Source: Thalassobellus sp050294475
GTDB lineage: Bacteria > Bacteroidota > Bacteroidia > Flavobacteriales > Flavobacteriaceae
Direction: 5' to 3'
Length of the DNA stretch: 64,000 nucleotides
Assembly: GCA_050294475.1 (NCBI GenBank)
Contig: JBNKOE010000003.1
Span: forward strand, 124,001 to 188,000
The notes beneath the pieces were generated by a model. The model was not told the origin of the DNA. It searched no databases and saw nothing but the letters and a program-made list of their open reading frames with translations. Within the stretch, counting starts at the first letter, position 1. Every line of letters starts with the position of its first letter. This document shows positions 33,699 through 41,972 of the stretch, piece after piece. Both the position numbers and the translations under genes were made by a program.

Positions 33699-33725
33699 TT
33701 TTTATGAAAGCAGAAATCTATTAAT

Positions 33726-34169
33726 ATGCTAAAAACAGAAGTAAAAACTTTTTCAGAGTTAACAAAACTAGAATTATATAGTTTATTACAATTACGTAGT
33801 GAAGTATTTGTTGTAGAACAAGATTGTGTATATCAAGATATTGATGGAAAAGATGAAAAAGCATTACATATTTTAGGTTTTAAAAACGAAAAAATAATTG
33901 CTTATACTCGAATTTTTAAACCAGATGATTATTTTGAAGAAGCTAGTATTGGTAGGGTAGTAGTTGCCAAAAATGAACGTGCTTTTAAATATGGTTACGA
34001 TATTATGGAAGCTTCGGTAAAGGCTATTGAAAATAATTTTAAAGAGAAAAAAATAAAAATTTCCGCGCAAGCGTATTTAAAATCATTTTATAATAACTGT
34101 GGTTTTAAAGAAATTGGAGAAGAATATCTTGAAGATAATATTCCTCATATAGCTATGATAAAAGAATAG
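33726..34169 (+). CDS. ElaA-type GNAT acetyltransferase
   Basis: A 147-residue GNAT-fold protein closest to ElaA. Marks: LYSLLQLRSEVFVVEQDCVYQDIDGKD at the N-terminus, the acetyl-CoA-binding region IGRVVVAKNERAFKYGYDIME, and the C-terminal AYLKSFYNNCGFKEIGEEYLEDNIPH. Substrate unknown. It lies 27 bases past the CDF gene and its stop is only 2 bases from the stop of the convergent LRR gene, with no terminator between them. Confidence 0.9.
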   Translation: MLKTEVKTFSELTKLELYSLLQLRSEVFVVEQDCVYQDIDGKDEKALHILGFKNEKIIAYTRIFKPDDYFEEASIGRVVVAKNERAFKYGYDIMEASVKAIENNFKEKKIKISAQAYLKSFYNNCGFKEIGEEYLEDNIPHIAMIKE

Positions 34170-34171
34170 AT

Positions 34172-35584
34172 TTAGCGTTTTAAAGCAAAGTGTCCTTTTA
34201 CAGCTTCACCGGTATTTAATACAACAATATACCAATAACTGTCGCTAGATAGTAAAGATCCATTATAAGTACCATCCCAACCAGGACTATTAGGTAATAA
34301 AAACTTTAAAAGTTTCCCGTATCTATCATAAATAGTAATATTATTAATAGTGTTTTTATTATCAATGACTTTCCATAAGTCGTGATTTCCATCATTATTA
34401 GGTGTAAAATATTTAGGAATATAATAATCGGCATCACTAATTAATATATTAAAATTAGACTCATTATTACTACAAACCGTTTCGTTATAAATATAAATAG
34501 TTTGAGAGTTTGAAATAATATCACCTGTATTAAGTTGAATACCATTACCTCCAGATTCTGTAAAATAATTTCCGTTATTAAGTATTGGTAAGGTATAACT
34601 AGGTCCAATAAAATTATCTAAAACATCAACCAATACAAAATTACTACAAGCATCAGGTGTGTTTACATAATTAGAAAATGAAGTAGGAAACCACCTGGTA
34701 TGATTAGCATTAGGATTATCTACAACAACACAGTTTAGATTATCATTATTAGAAAAATAAATATCTATTGTATTACTATTATTTCCGTTTTTAATATTTA
34801 ATATGCATAAATTATTATCAGCACAATTTAAATTTGTTAAACTTGGGTTTTGGCTAAGGTCTAATTCTGTTAATTGATTACCAAAACATGATAGCGTAAT
34901 TAAACGGTTGTTGTTAGTAAGGTTTAAATTATTTAAAGAGTTTTGTTCACAAGATAAATTTGTTAAACTTGTATTATTAGTAATATCTAAATTTGATAAT
35001 AAATTATTACCACAGCGAAATTCGTTTAATGAGCTAATATTAGAAACATTTAGAGATATTATTTGATTGTTTTCACAAACAAAATCAACCAAGCCATTAT
35101 TGTTTGAAACATCTAAGCTTGTTAAATTGTTATTTTCACAACGTAAGGCTCTTAAGTTAGTATTTTGTGAGATATTTAATGATGATATTTGATTATTAAA
35201 ACACCATAAAACTTCTAAGTTAGGATGTAAAGTAACATTTAAATTTGTTAATAGATTATCGTTACAAAACAATTGTAATAGTTGTGTATTGTTTGTAATA
35301 TCTAAATTAGCTAATAGGTTATTATTACAATTTAAAATTTCTAAGGCTATAAAATTTTCAATACCAGTAAGGTTTGAAATATTAGAATTTGAAACATCTA
35401 AATTGGTTATACCACTTATATTAGATGTTAATACAGAACCATCAATAACTCCAGAATCTATTCCTAAATCTATTAACTTTTGTTCAAAGTTTACATCAGG
35501 AATAGCTGTGGTTTGTGCCGCACTAATAAAGCTTATTAGTATAAAAAAAATAGAAAAATATATCTTTTTAATTGCCTCCAACAT
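34172..35584 (-). CDS. Secreted leucine-rich-repeat protein with T9SS type B sorting domain
   Basis: A 470-residue secreted protein. A signal peptide (about residues 1-23, ending ISAAQ) is followed by a PDVNFEQKLIDLGID cap and about ten LRR units of 21 residues. Nine units carry a cysteine at the same place (LNC-NN, LFC-ND, LWC-FNN, LRC-ENN, FVC-ENN and so on), a cysteine ladder along the solenoid. The C-terminal 85 residues (YFTPNNDGNHDLW ... GHFALKR) are the gliding-motility-type (CHU_C) type B T9SS domain. Probably a surface-exposed binding protein. Its start overlaps the end of the OmpA gene by 17 bases. Confidence 0.88.
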   Translation of the reverse strand: MLEAIKKIYFSIFFILISFISAAQTTAIPDVNFEQKLIDLGIDSGVIDGSVLTSNISGITNLDVSNSNISNLTGIENFIALEILNCNNNLLANLDITNNTQLLQLFCNDNLLTNLNVTLHPNLEVLWCFNNQISSLNISQNTNLRALRCENNNLTSLDVSNNNGLVDFVCENNQIISLNVSNISSLNEFRCGNNLLSNLDITNNTSLTNLSCEQNSLNNLNLTNNNRLITLSCFGNQLTELDLSQNPSLTNLNCADNNLCILNIKNGNNSNTIDIYFSNNDNLNCVVVDNPNANHTRWFPTSFSNYVNTPDACSNFVLVDVLDNFIGPSYTLPILNNGNYFTESGGNGIQLNTGDIISNSQTIYIYNETVCSNNESNFNILISDADYYIPKYFTPNNDGNHDLWKVIDNKNTINNITIYDRYGKLLKFLLPNSPGWDGTYNGSLLSSDSYWYIVVLNTGEAVKGHFALKR

Positions 35585-36413
35585 AGGTAATTAAAATTTC
35601 AACACGTCTATCAAATTTTGGATCGCCACCGAGTGGAAATTTTCTTCGCATTCCTAAATGGCGCATGCGTTTTTTATCGACTCCTTTTTTTGCAAAATAA
35701 TCATAAACATATTTTGCTCTAGCTTCAGATAAGTTTCGTTGTTTTGTTTTTCTATCAACAGCATCTCTACTATTTTGCGTACAACATACATGTCCTTGAA
35801 TGGTAAAATAAATATCTTTTCTTTCTGCTAGTATTTCTGCAATTTCGTTTAATATTTTTTTAGAATCGGGTGTTACTGTACTATAACCTGTTTTAAATAA
35901 AATATTTTTAAAAATTATTTTATCTCCTTTAGAACTTTCTTTTATTAAGTCTACAATATTTTTTTCTTTAACTTCAGGTTCTTTTTTTTCTACTTTTGGT
36001 TTAGGTGTTTTAGCCTTTACAATTATTTCAACTTTTCTGTTTAAACCTCTAATTTTCAAAAGGTTTTTTTCGTTTACTATTTTTAATAAAACTTCACCTT
36101 TACCATCAACACTTGTTATTAAATCTTCACTAATTTCATTATTAGAAAAGATGGTTTTTATAGCATCAGCTCGTTGTTGAGATAGTTTTAAATTATAGGT
36201 ATTTGCACCAATATCGTCACAAAAACCATATATAGCAATAGATTCAATATCAACATTATTTAGTGTAGATATAAAGAGAAGTAATCGGTTTTCTTCGGTA
36301 GAAGGAACAACATATTTATCGGTATCAAAATAAACTTCGTGGGTTAATTTATCTTGAGAAAACCCAAATTTGAAACAGCAAGTAATTAATATTGAAACAA
36401 ATAGTTTATTCAT
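35568..36413 (-). CDS. Secreted protein with two OmpA-like domains
   Basis: A 281-residue exported protein (signal peptide ending FKFGFSQ) with two OmpA C-terminal-like domains in tandem. The first, near 25-130, has YGFCDDIGANTYNLKLSQQRADAI and a NRKVEI end. After a Lys/Glu/Pro linker, the second (about 165-281) has GHVCCTQNSRDA, NLSEARAKYVYDYF and DRRVEI, the usual peptidoglycan-binding marks. A double arrangement without a beta-barrel is uncommon. It should bind the cell wall in the periplasm. The LRR gene follows with a 17-base overlap, so the two are coupled. Confidence 0.85.
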   Translation of the reverse strand: MNKLFVSILITCCFKFGFSQDKLTHEVYFDTDKYVVPSTEENRLLLFISTLNNVDIESIAIYGFCDDIGANTYNLKLSQQRADAIKTIFSNNEISEDLITSVDGKGEVLLKIVNEKNLLKIRGLNRKVEIIVKAKTPKPKVEKKEPEVKEKNIVDLIKESSKGDKIIFKNILFKTGYSTVTPDSKKILNEIAEILAERKDIYFTIQGHVCCTQNSRDAVDRKTKQRNLSEARAKYVYDYFAKKGVDKKRMRHLGMRRKFPLGGDPKFDRRVEILITYVGGN

Positions 36414-36478
36414 AGTAGAAATATAGAATAAGACTATAAATATACTATTTTAATTTTCGAAAAATAAACGAACACGTT

Positions 36479-38113
36479 TTATCTTAAATAATCCATATAA
36501 GTAGTAATACTATTTAGTATTTCTGAAGCCTTTTTAATTTTAGAATCATGAATTTTATAGTATTCATATAAGCCTTCTCTATAAGCATATCGTTTTACTA
36601 TTTCTTCGGTTAATAATTCTAACAAATAATCTTTATTTTCATCTATAACACTAGATTTAGAATTATTTAAATTAGAAATTAAGGTATTAAAATCTTTTTC
36701 TATGTTATCATTTAATTCTTCTTTTTGAGAGGCTTCAAAAGCTTTAAAAAGTGCTTTTTCAGTCTCTGTTTCAAAAGAAAAATTATTTACTTTTAAATAG
36801 TTCTTAAAGTCTTTAAAATCGGCATCTGTTAATTTTAATGTAGTAACATCTGTTAAATTATGTTTGTAATAATAATTAGTAGCATAATTAAAAATAAGAT
36901 CGCTATTTACAATAGCGTTGGTAATAGCAGCATTTTTTGAAGCATTAAAAACAACATCTGGAAATATGCCACCACCATCAAAAACTTTACGTCCGCTTTT
37001 GGTTTTAAATTCGTTATAATTTTCTTGTTTAACACGAACGGCTTCACCTTTTTCGTTTCTATGCCAATAATCTAAAGCTTGAATACATCTTCCTGAAGGC
37101 GTATAGTATCTAGAAATTGTAATTTTAATTTGTGTACCATAAGTAAGTTGTTTTGGGCGTTGTACTAAACCTTTTCCAAAGCTTCTAGAACCAACAATAA
37201 CGGCGCGATCTAAATCTTGCAAAGCACCAGAAACAATTTCGCTAGCCGATGCACTACCGCCATCAATTAAAACTGCTAAAGGTATTTCGGTATCTATGGG
37301 ATCGTTTTGTGTGTAATAGGTTTTATTATATTTTTTTACTTTAGATTTTGTAGTTACTATTAATTGTCCTTTAGGCACAAACAGATTTACAATTTTTATA
37401 GCTTCGTTTAAAAGCCCTCCAGGGTTACCACGTAAATCTAGAATAATACGTTCGGCACCTTGAGCTTTTAAATCGCGTAAGGCATAATTGGTTTCGGCAG
37501 CAGCTTTTTTATTAAACTTGCTTAAAACTATATAGCCTGTTTTTTTGTTTATCATAGAAAAGTGAGGCACTGCACTAATTTCAATTTCAGCTCTTTTTAT
37601 AGTAGCTGTTTGTGTTTTTCCTTGGCGTTTATAAGTAACTTCTACCGAAGAATCTGGAGTACCTTTTAATAAATCGCCAGCATGTTCTTTATAGTTTTCA
37701 ATTAATGTGTTTCCTACTTTAATAATTTCATCTCCAGCTTTTAAACCTGCTTTATCTGCAGGATAATCTTTGTAAGGTTCTATAATAATTAGTTTATCTT
37801 TTAATGTTTTTACTTTAGCACCAATACCAGTATAATCTCCTGTATTATTAATTCTGGCGGCTTCTACATCTTGTTCATTATAAAAATTTGTATACGGATC
37901 TAAATCTGCTAACATACTTTTTATAGCAGTATCCATTAAATCGCCAGGGTTAGTTTCATCAACATAATTCATGTTAATTTCCTTAAACAAGGTTGTAAAT
38001 ATTTCTATTTGTTTTGCTATTTCAAAAAAATCGTTTTTAAAAGCGGTTCCTGTTAAAAATATAACGCAGGCTAATACAGGAATTATAATTTTCTTTTTAA
38101 GTAAGTATTTCAT
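36479..38113 (-). CDS. C-terminal processing peptidase (S41 family)
   Basis: A 544-residue envelope serine protease of the Ctp/Prc type. An N-terminal signal or anchor helix (about IIIPVLACVIFLTG) is followed by a PDZ domain (about 92-175, YTGIGAKV ... AGDEIIKVG) and the S41 catalytic domain. The Ser/Lys dyad is seen in GGSASASEIVSG (Ser289) and SRSFGKGLVQ (Lys314), with LDLRGNPGG before it. A helical C-terminal tail of about 150 residues follows. It trims C-terminal tails of periplasmic proteins. It starts 5 bases past rnpA on the same strand, so the two are co-transcribed. Confidence 0.93.
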   Translation of the reverse strand: MKYLLKKKIIIPVLACVIFLTGTAFKNDFFEIAKQIEIFTTLFKEINMNYVDETNPGDLMDTAIKSMLADLDPYTNFYNEQDVEAARINNTGDYTGIGAKVKTLKDKLIIIEPYKDYPADKAGLKAGDEIIKVGNTLIENYKEHAGDLLKGTPDSSVEVTYKRQGKTQTATIKRAEIEISAVPHFSMINKKTGYIVLSKFNKKAAAETNYALRDLKAQGAERIILDLRGNPGGLLNEAIKIVNLFVPKGQLIVTTKSKVKKYNKTYYTQNDPIDTEIPLAVLIDGGSASASEIVSGALQDLDRAVIVGSRSFGKGLVQRPKQLTYGTQIKITISRYYTPSGRCIQALDYWHRNEKGEAVRVKQENYNEFKTKSGRKVFDGGGIFPDVVFNASKNAAITNAIVNSDLIFNYATNYYYKHNLTDVTTLKLTDADFKDFKNYLKVNNFSFETETEKALFKAFEASQKEELNDNIEKDFNTLISNLNNSKSSVIDENKDYLLELLTEEIVKRYAYREGLYEYYKIHDSKIKKASEILNSITTYMDYLR

Positions 38114-38118
38114 TGTAA

Positions 38119-38496
38119 TTATTTTTCCGAAACCTTGGTTTCAAATTTTTGAAATAAAAGCTTCATTCTGTTTTCAATTTGGGTTAAAGTAGGTTTGTCT
38201 TTGCCAATGTACAAAATCATAAACGCATGTTGTGTTGTTAAATTGTTAAAATAAGTGGCTTTATTTAAACGGTAAGATTCTCTTAGTAAACGTTTTATAC
38301 GATTTCGGTCTATAGCTGTTTTAAAATTTCGTTTGCTTACTGAAACGCTTGTTTTAGCAATAATATCTTCATCAAAAGTAGTAGGCATGTAAACTAAACG
38401 CAACGGATATGCTGAAACCGATTGACCTTTTGTAAACAAGAGATCAATAAGTTTTTTACTTTTTAGTTTTTCTTTTTTATTGAATGTAAATTTCAA
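38119..38496 (-). CDS. rnpA: Ribonuclease P protein component
   Basis: Protein cofactor of RNase P that matures tRNA 5' ends, 125 residues from the chosen start. The signature helix AIDRNRIKRLLRESYRLN (family RNR motif) is intact. I place the start at TTG 38496 (MKFTFNKKEKLKSKK): the longer frame begins with a TTG at 38517 that lies within a perfect -7 box, and no ATG is available. rpmH, the usual upstream neighbour, is absent here; the Ctp protease gene follows at 5 bases. rnpA is often origin-proximal, which fits the parS and oriC evidence. Confidence 0.9.
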   Translation of the reverse strand: MKFTFNKKEKLKSKKLIDLLFTKGQSVSAYPLRLVYMPTTFDEDIIAKTSVSVSKRNFKTAIDRNRIKRLLRESYRLNKATYFNNLTTQHAFMILYIGKDKPTLTQIENRMKLLFQKFETKVSEK

Positions 38497-38514
38497 GTAG
38501 TTTCTTTTATTTTC

Positions 38515-38522
38515 CAAAGGTA
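38515..38522 (-). promoter_or_regulatory. -7 promoter box of rnpA (TACCTTTG)
   Basis: Exact TAnnTTTG match on the minus strand. It overlaps the alternative upstream TTG, which fixes the rnpA start downstream of it. Confidence 0.55.
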
Positions 38523-38531
38523 ATGAAATAA

Positions 38532-38562
38532 AAAAATCACTTAATATATAAGTGATTTTTTA
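38532..38562 (-). terminator. Terminator of the GH8 gene
   Basis: Minus-strand stem AAAAATCACTTA / TAAGTGATTTTT followed by further T. It also separates the GH8 gene from rnpA. The rest of the 38563-38706 spacer shows nothing I can name. Confidence 0.7.
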
Positions 38563-38706
38563 GGTATTATTTAATTATTTCTAAGTTTTTATAAGCACAT
38601 TATGTAAGGCGTTAATACTTCTTTTTTTTTTTGATAATTCTCGATTCATTAGCAATTGTTAGGTAAAAGATAACGTTAAATGTATTCTTAAAAGATTGCT
38701 TTGAAG

Positions 38707-39942
38707 TTAAAATATCGTTTCCGGAGACCAATAATTTCCTGAAATTACAATCATTGTTAAAAGTTTTATTGTATTAGAATAATAATCTCCATCAATTAAA
38801 TCATTATTCGATAACAAATTTTCGTAAAGACTATTTAACCATGCCTGATTTGAAGTGTTTAACATGGCTCCAACCGTTAAAGGTCCAACAAATGTTGTAT
38901 CATTCCAGTTATAAATGGGTGTTCCATTTAGATAATACCCGTTTGATATGTTGTTGACATTAGAACTGCTTGCTGATATTAGCCATGTATTTATTTTATT
39001 AATTGCGGTTTTCGCTCTTAAATCACCACTTAATAAATAATCGGTTCCTAAGCGCCAGGGGACACGACAAGCATTATAATAATAATCACCATCATAAGTA
39101 TTTTCTAAATAGTTTGCTCTTGCCGGACTTGGAGTTGTATTTATATTAACAATGAAATCAGGAATTAAACCTGTTGTGGTACTATAGTTGGTTTGCATAT
39201 TTTCGATTAATGAATAGCAAGTGTCAATTACATTATTCCAATTGGCATTATTCGTGGTAATTAAAAAGGATCTAAAATGATCTGTAATAAAATCAGAAGG
39301 TCTGGTTCCATAAAAATAGCTAGGGTCGCTTGCATCACACCAGTCGCCAAGTTTAACAGTCCAGGTAGTCTGGTTTATTTCATCTTGCATTATAGCGTTG
39401 ATAATGTTTGTTGCTTCACCTAAATAATTGATTGTTCCGTTACTTCCCCATTGAGCATGAGCCAATAATAAACTGAAGGCTATATCAATATCGCCATCAC
39501 TGGCAGCATCATCATCTGAACTTGGGGCATCATTACAAGTAATTTGTTGCCAATCCATTAAGGTATTATTGATATTGCTGGGGTGTGTTTTGTAAAAATT
39601 GTACAAACCATCGAAATAAGTTTGAGCATTTGCATCGTAGCCTGCAAAATAGGTTATAATCATCATGCCATAACCGTGAGCTTCTGAGACAGTTTTTGCT
39701 CCCTTTCCACTAAGAATATAATATTCATTGGTGTTTCCACAGTTGTTTTTTAGGTATTCTTGTTTCCATTCATTATAAAATGAACAGGTATGATTGTCTA
39801 ATTCTGCTTGAGAATAATTATTTGGTTTAATGTGATTTGCCGTATAAAGCGTATGATTTGGAAATGCAAAGTTGGGTGATTGGCCAAATGAGCTTAATAC
39901 ATTAATTAAAATCAGAACTAGAATGAGTGTAGTTTGTTTCAT
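38707..39942 (-). CDS. Secreted glycoside hydrolase family 8
   Basis: A 411-residue exported glycanase with signal peptide (MKQTTLILVLILINVLSSFG) and an (alpha/alpha)6-barrel of GH8. The family signature ASDGDIDIAFSLLLA starts at residue 147, and the general acid is expected at Glu87 in VSEAHGYGMM. GH8 enzymes cut beta-1,4 glucan, chitosan, xylan or related polymers; substrate is not set by sequence alone. It lacks a T9SS sorting domain, so it is probably periplasmic or Sec-secreted. It is a single gene, not in a polysaccharide-utilisation locus (no SusC/SusD nearby). Confidence 0.88.
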   Translation of the reverse strand: MKQTTLILVLILINVLSSFGQSPNFAFPNHTLYTANHIKPNNYSQAELDNHTCSFYNEWKQEYLKNNCGNTNEYYILSGKGAKTVSEAHGYGMMIITYFAGYDANAQTYFDGLYNFYKTHPSNINNTLMDWQQITCNDAPSSDDDAASDGDIDIAFSLLLAHAQWGSNGTINYLGEATNIINAIMQDEINQTTWTVKLGDWCDASDPSYFYGTRPSDFITDHFRSFLITTNNANWNNVIDTCYSLIENMQTNYSTTTGLIPDFIVNINTTPSPARANYLENTYDGDYYYNACRVPWRLGTDYLLSGDLRAKTAINKINTWLISASSSNVNNISNGYYLNGTPIYNWNDTTFVGPLTVGAMLNTSNQAWLNSLYENLLSNNDLIDGDYYSNTIKLLTMIVISGNYWSPETIF

Positions 39943-40034
39943 ATTTGTTAGTTATTTACTCTAATTGGGCACAATTAGTTAAACGAAGTTATATTTTTTT
40001 TGACAAAGTCAAACTGCTGTTAGATAATTAATAA

Positions 40035-40067
40035 AAAAGCCCTTTGTATAAATTACAAAGGGCTTTT
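40035..40067. terminator. Terminator downstream of the M1 peptidase gene
   Basis: Thirteen-base stem AAAAGCCCTTTGT / ACAAAGGGCTTTT with T-rich tails on both strands. Confidence 0.88.
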
Positions 40068-40087
40068 AGTTTTTTTTTAAGTTTTAT

Positions 40088-41911
40088 TTATTTCTTATTA
40101 TTTTCTTTATTAATATCTGCCATCATTTCTTTTGGATCAATTTGCACAGATTTTACAGCTTTTGAAGTTTCAAATGTGTAAGTTGGATATGCCCAAGCCC
40201 AGTCTTTTAAAATAGTTGCTTGTGTTGGTTTTTCACCACGCATCATTTGTAGTGGTATATAAAAATCTTCAGTTGTATCATCAGTATATGTAACATTTAA
40301 ATCTATAGGCATTGGCATAATACCAATGCGTTCAAGTGTTACGGTGTTACCCTCAACAGTTTTTACACCATAATCAATAGTGTTGGTTGTTTGAGCAAAA
40401 TCTATTAAATACCAATCGAGTTCTAACCCAGATACTTTTTCGGCAGTTCTAATAATATCCAGAGGTTTTGGGTGCTTAAAAGCAAAATCGGTAAAATATT
40501 TTTTAATAGTTACTTTTAAATTATCATCACCAATAATATAACCTAATTGTGCTAAAAACACTTCGCCTTTATTATAAGCCGAAATACTATAAGCTTGGTT
40601 GTATTTATAACGATCGGCATGTGTTGTTAATGGTTGCTCTTTACCAGATTTAGCTAAGTAAAAATACCCTTTATAGGCACTTTCTGTTGGGTTTTTGCTA
40701 CCTTGATTTACGATTTCATTCATGGCTAAATCGCTTATATAACTAGTAAAGCCTTCATCCATCCATTCGTGTTTTAATTCGTTTGAAGCTAATAAAAACT
40801 GAAACCATGTATGAGCCATTTCATGTGCTGTAACACCAACTAAACTTCCATAACTTCTATTACCAGTAATTAATGTACACATGGCATATTCCATACCGCC
40901 ATCTCCACCTTGAATTACCGAGTATTGTTTATATGGATACTTACCTATATTTTTGCTGTAATATTGCATAAGTTCAGCTGTTTTAGGTTGTAATTTTTTC
41001 CAGTTTTTTAATTTATCGGTGTTTAAAGTACTTTTATAATAGAAGTTTAAAAGCGGACCGTTTGGTACTTGTAGTGTATCATGAATATAATCTGGATCGG
41101 CAGCCCAAGTAAAATCATGCACATTGGGTGCTACATAATGTAATGTTTTTTTCTGTCCGATTATTTTTGGTTCTTCTTTTAAGTAGCCAGTACCACCAAC
41201 TACATAGTTTTTATCTATATTTAGAGTGATATCAAAATTACCCCAAACACCATGAAATTCGCGACTTATATATGGGTCGGCATGCCAACCTTCAAAATCG
41301 TATTCTGCTAATTTTGGGTACCATTGTGTCATTGAAAGGGCTACACCTTCTTTATTGTTTCTTCCAGAACGACGTATTTGTAAAGGTACTTGTGCATCAA
41401 AATCCATGTTGAAAGTGACACTTTCACCTGGTTGTATAGGTTTAGCTAAATCTACTTCTAAAACAGTTCCTACTGTTTCATATTTTAAATTTGTACCATC
41501 TTGATTTAATGTGTTTACTTTTATATAGCCAATTTCATTTGGTTTAAGTTTACTAATACGGTCGCCAACTCGTGGGTCTGGGTCAGCAATAGTAAGCGAT
41601 TGCACATCCATTTCGCTACCAGGTTGAAATGCATTAAAGTACAAATGATAATAAACACGGTTTAATACATCGGGTGAATTATTTGTATATACTAACGTTT
41701 GTTTTCCTTTATATTGATAGGTATTTACATCCATATCAATTTCCATTTTATAGTCTACATGTTGTTGCCAATAAGTAGATGTAGCCTTGGCATTTGAAGC
41801 CATTGGAGTAACAGGTATTGATGGAATAGTAGCTGAAGGTGTTATATTTTTTGAAGTGTTACAAGAAATTAAAAGAAGAATACCTAAAGCTGAAAAAAAT
41901 AAACGTTTCAT
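40088..41911 (-). CDS. M1 family metallopeptidase lipoprotein (aminopeptidase-like)
   Basis: A 607-residue lipoprotein (Cys17 in LLLISC) of the gluzincin M1 family. The zinc site HEMAH (363-367) is followed 18 residues later by the third ligand Glu386 in HEWMDEG. GGMEYA (near 338) replaces the GAMEN exopeptidase motif. The N-terminal beta-sandwich (residues 50-230) precedes the catalytic domain. It should act on peptides at the periplasmic or outer face. A terminator separates it from the S8 gene upstream, so co-transcription is unlikely. Confidence 0.92.
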   Translation of the reverse strand: MKRLFFSALGILLLISCNTSKNITPSATIPSIPVTPMASNAKATSTYWQQHVDYKMEIDMDVNTYQYKGKQTLVYTNNSPDVLNRVYYHLYFNAFQPGSEMDVQSLTIADPDPRVGDRISKLKPNEIGYIKVNTLNQDGTNLKYETVGTVLEVDLAKPIQPGESVTFNMDFDAQVPLQIRRSGRNNKEGVALSMTQWYPKLAEYDFEGWHADPYISREFHGVWGNFDITLNIDKNYVVGGTGYLKEEPKIIGQKKTLHYVAPNVHDFTWAADPDYIHDTLQVPNGPLLNFYYKSTLNTDKLKNWKKLQPKTAELMQYYSKNIGKYPYKQYSVIQGGDGGMEYAMCTLITGNRSYGSLVGVTAHEMAHTWFQFLLASNELKHEWMDEGFTSYISDLAMNEIVNQGSKNPTESAYKGYFYLAKSGKEQPLTTHADRYKYNQAYSISAYNKGEVFLAQLGYIIGDDNLKVTIKKYFTDFAFKHPKPLDIIRTAEKVSGLELDWYLIDFAQTTNTIDYGVKTVEGNTVTLERIGIMPMPIDLNVTYTDDTTEDFYIPLQMMRGEKPTQATILKDWAWAYPTYTFETSKAVKSVQIDPKEMMADINKENNKK

Positions 41912-41924
41912 AGTATTAGAATTT

Positions 41925-41953
41925 AAAAAAGAGGCGATTAAGCCTCTTTTTTT
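41925..41953 (-). terminator. Terminator of the S8 peptidase gene
   Basis: Stem AAAAGAGGC / GCCTCTTTT with an ATTAA-type loop and T-runs on both strands, between the S8 stop and the M1 start. Confidence 0.85.
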
Positions 41954-41972
41954 ATTATAAAAATAAGTTTTT

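Noticed and set aside
38707..39942. GH8 gene as part of a polysaccharide-utilisation locus
   Set aside because: No SusC/SusD pair, regulator or other glycanase is next to it.
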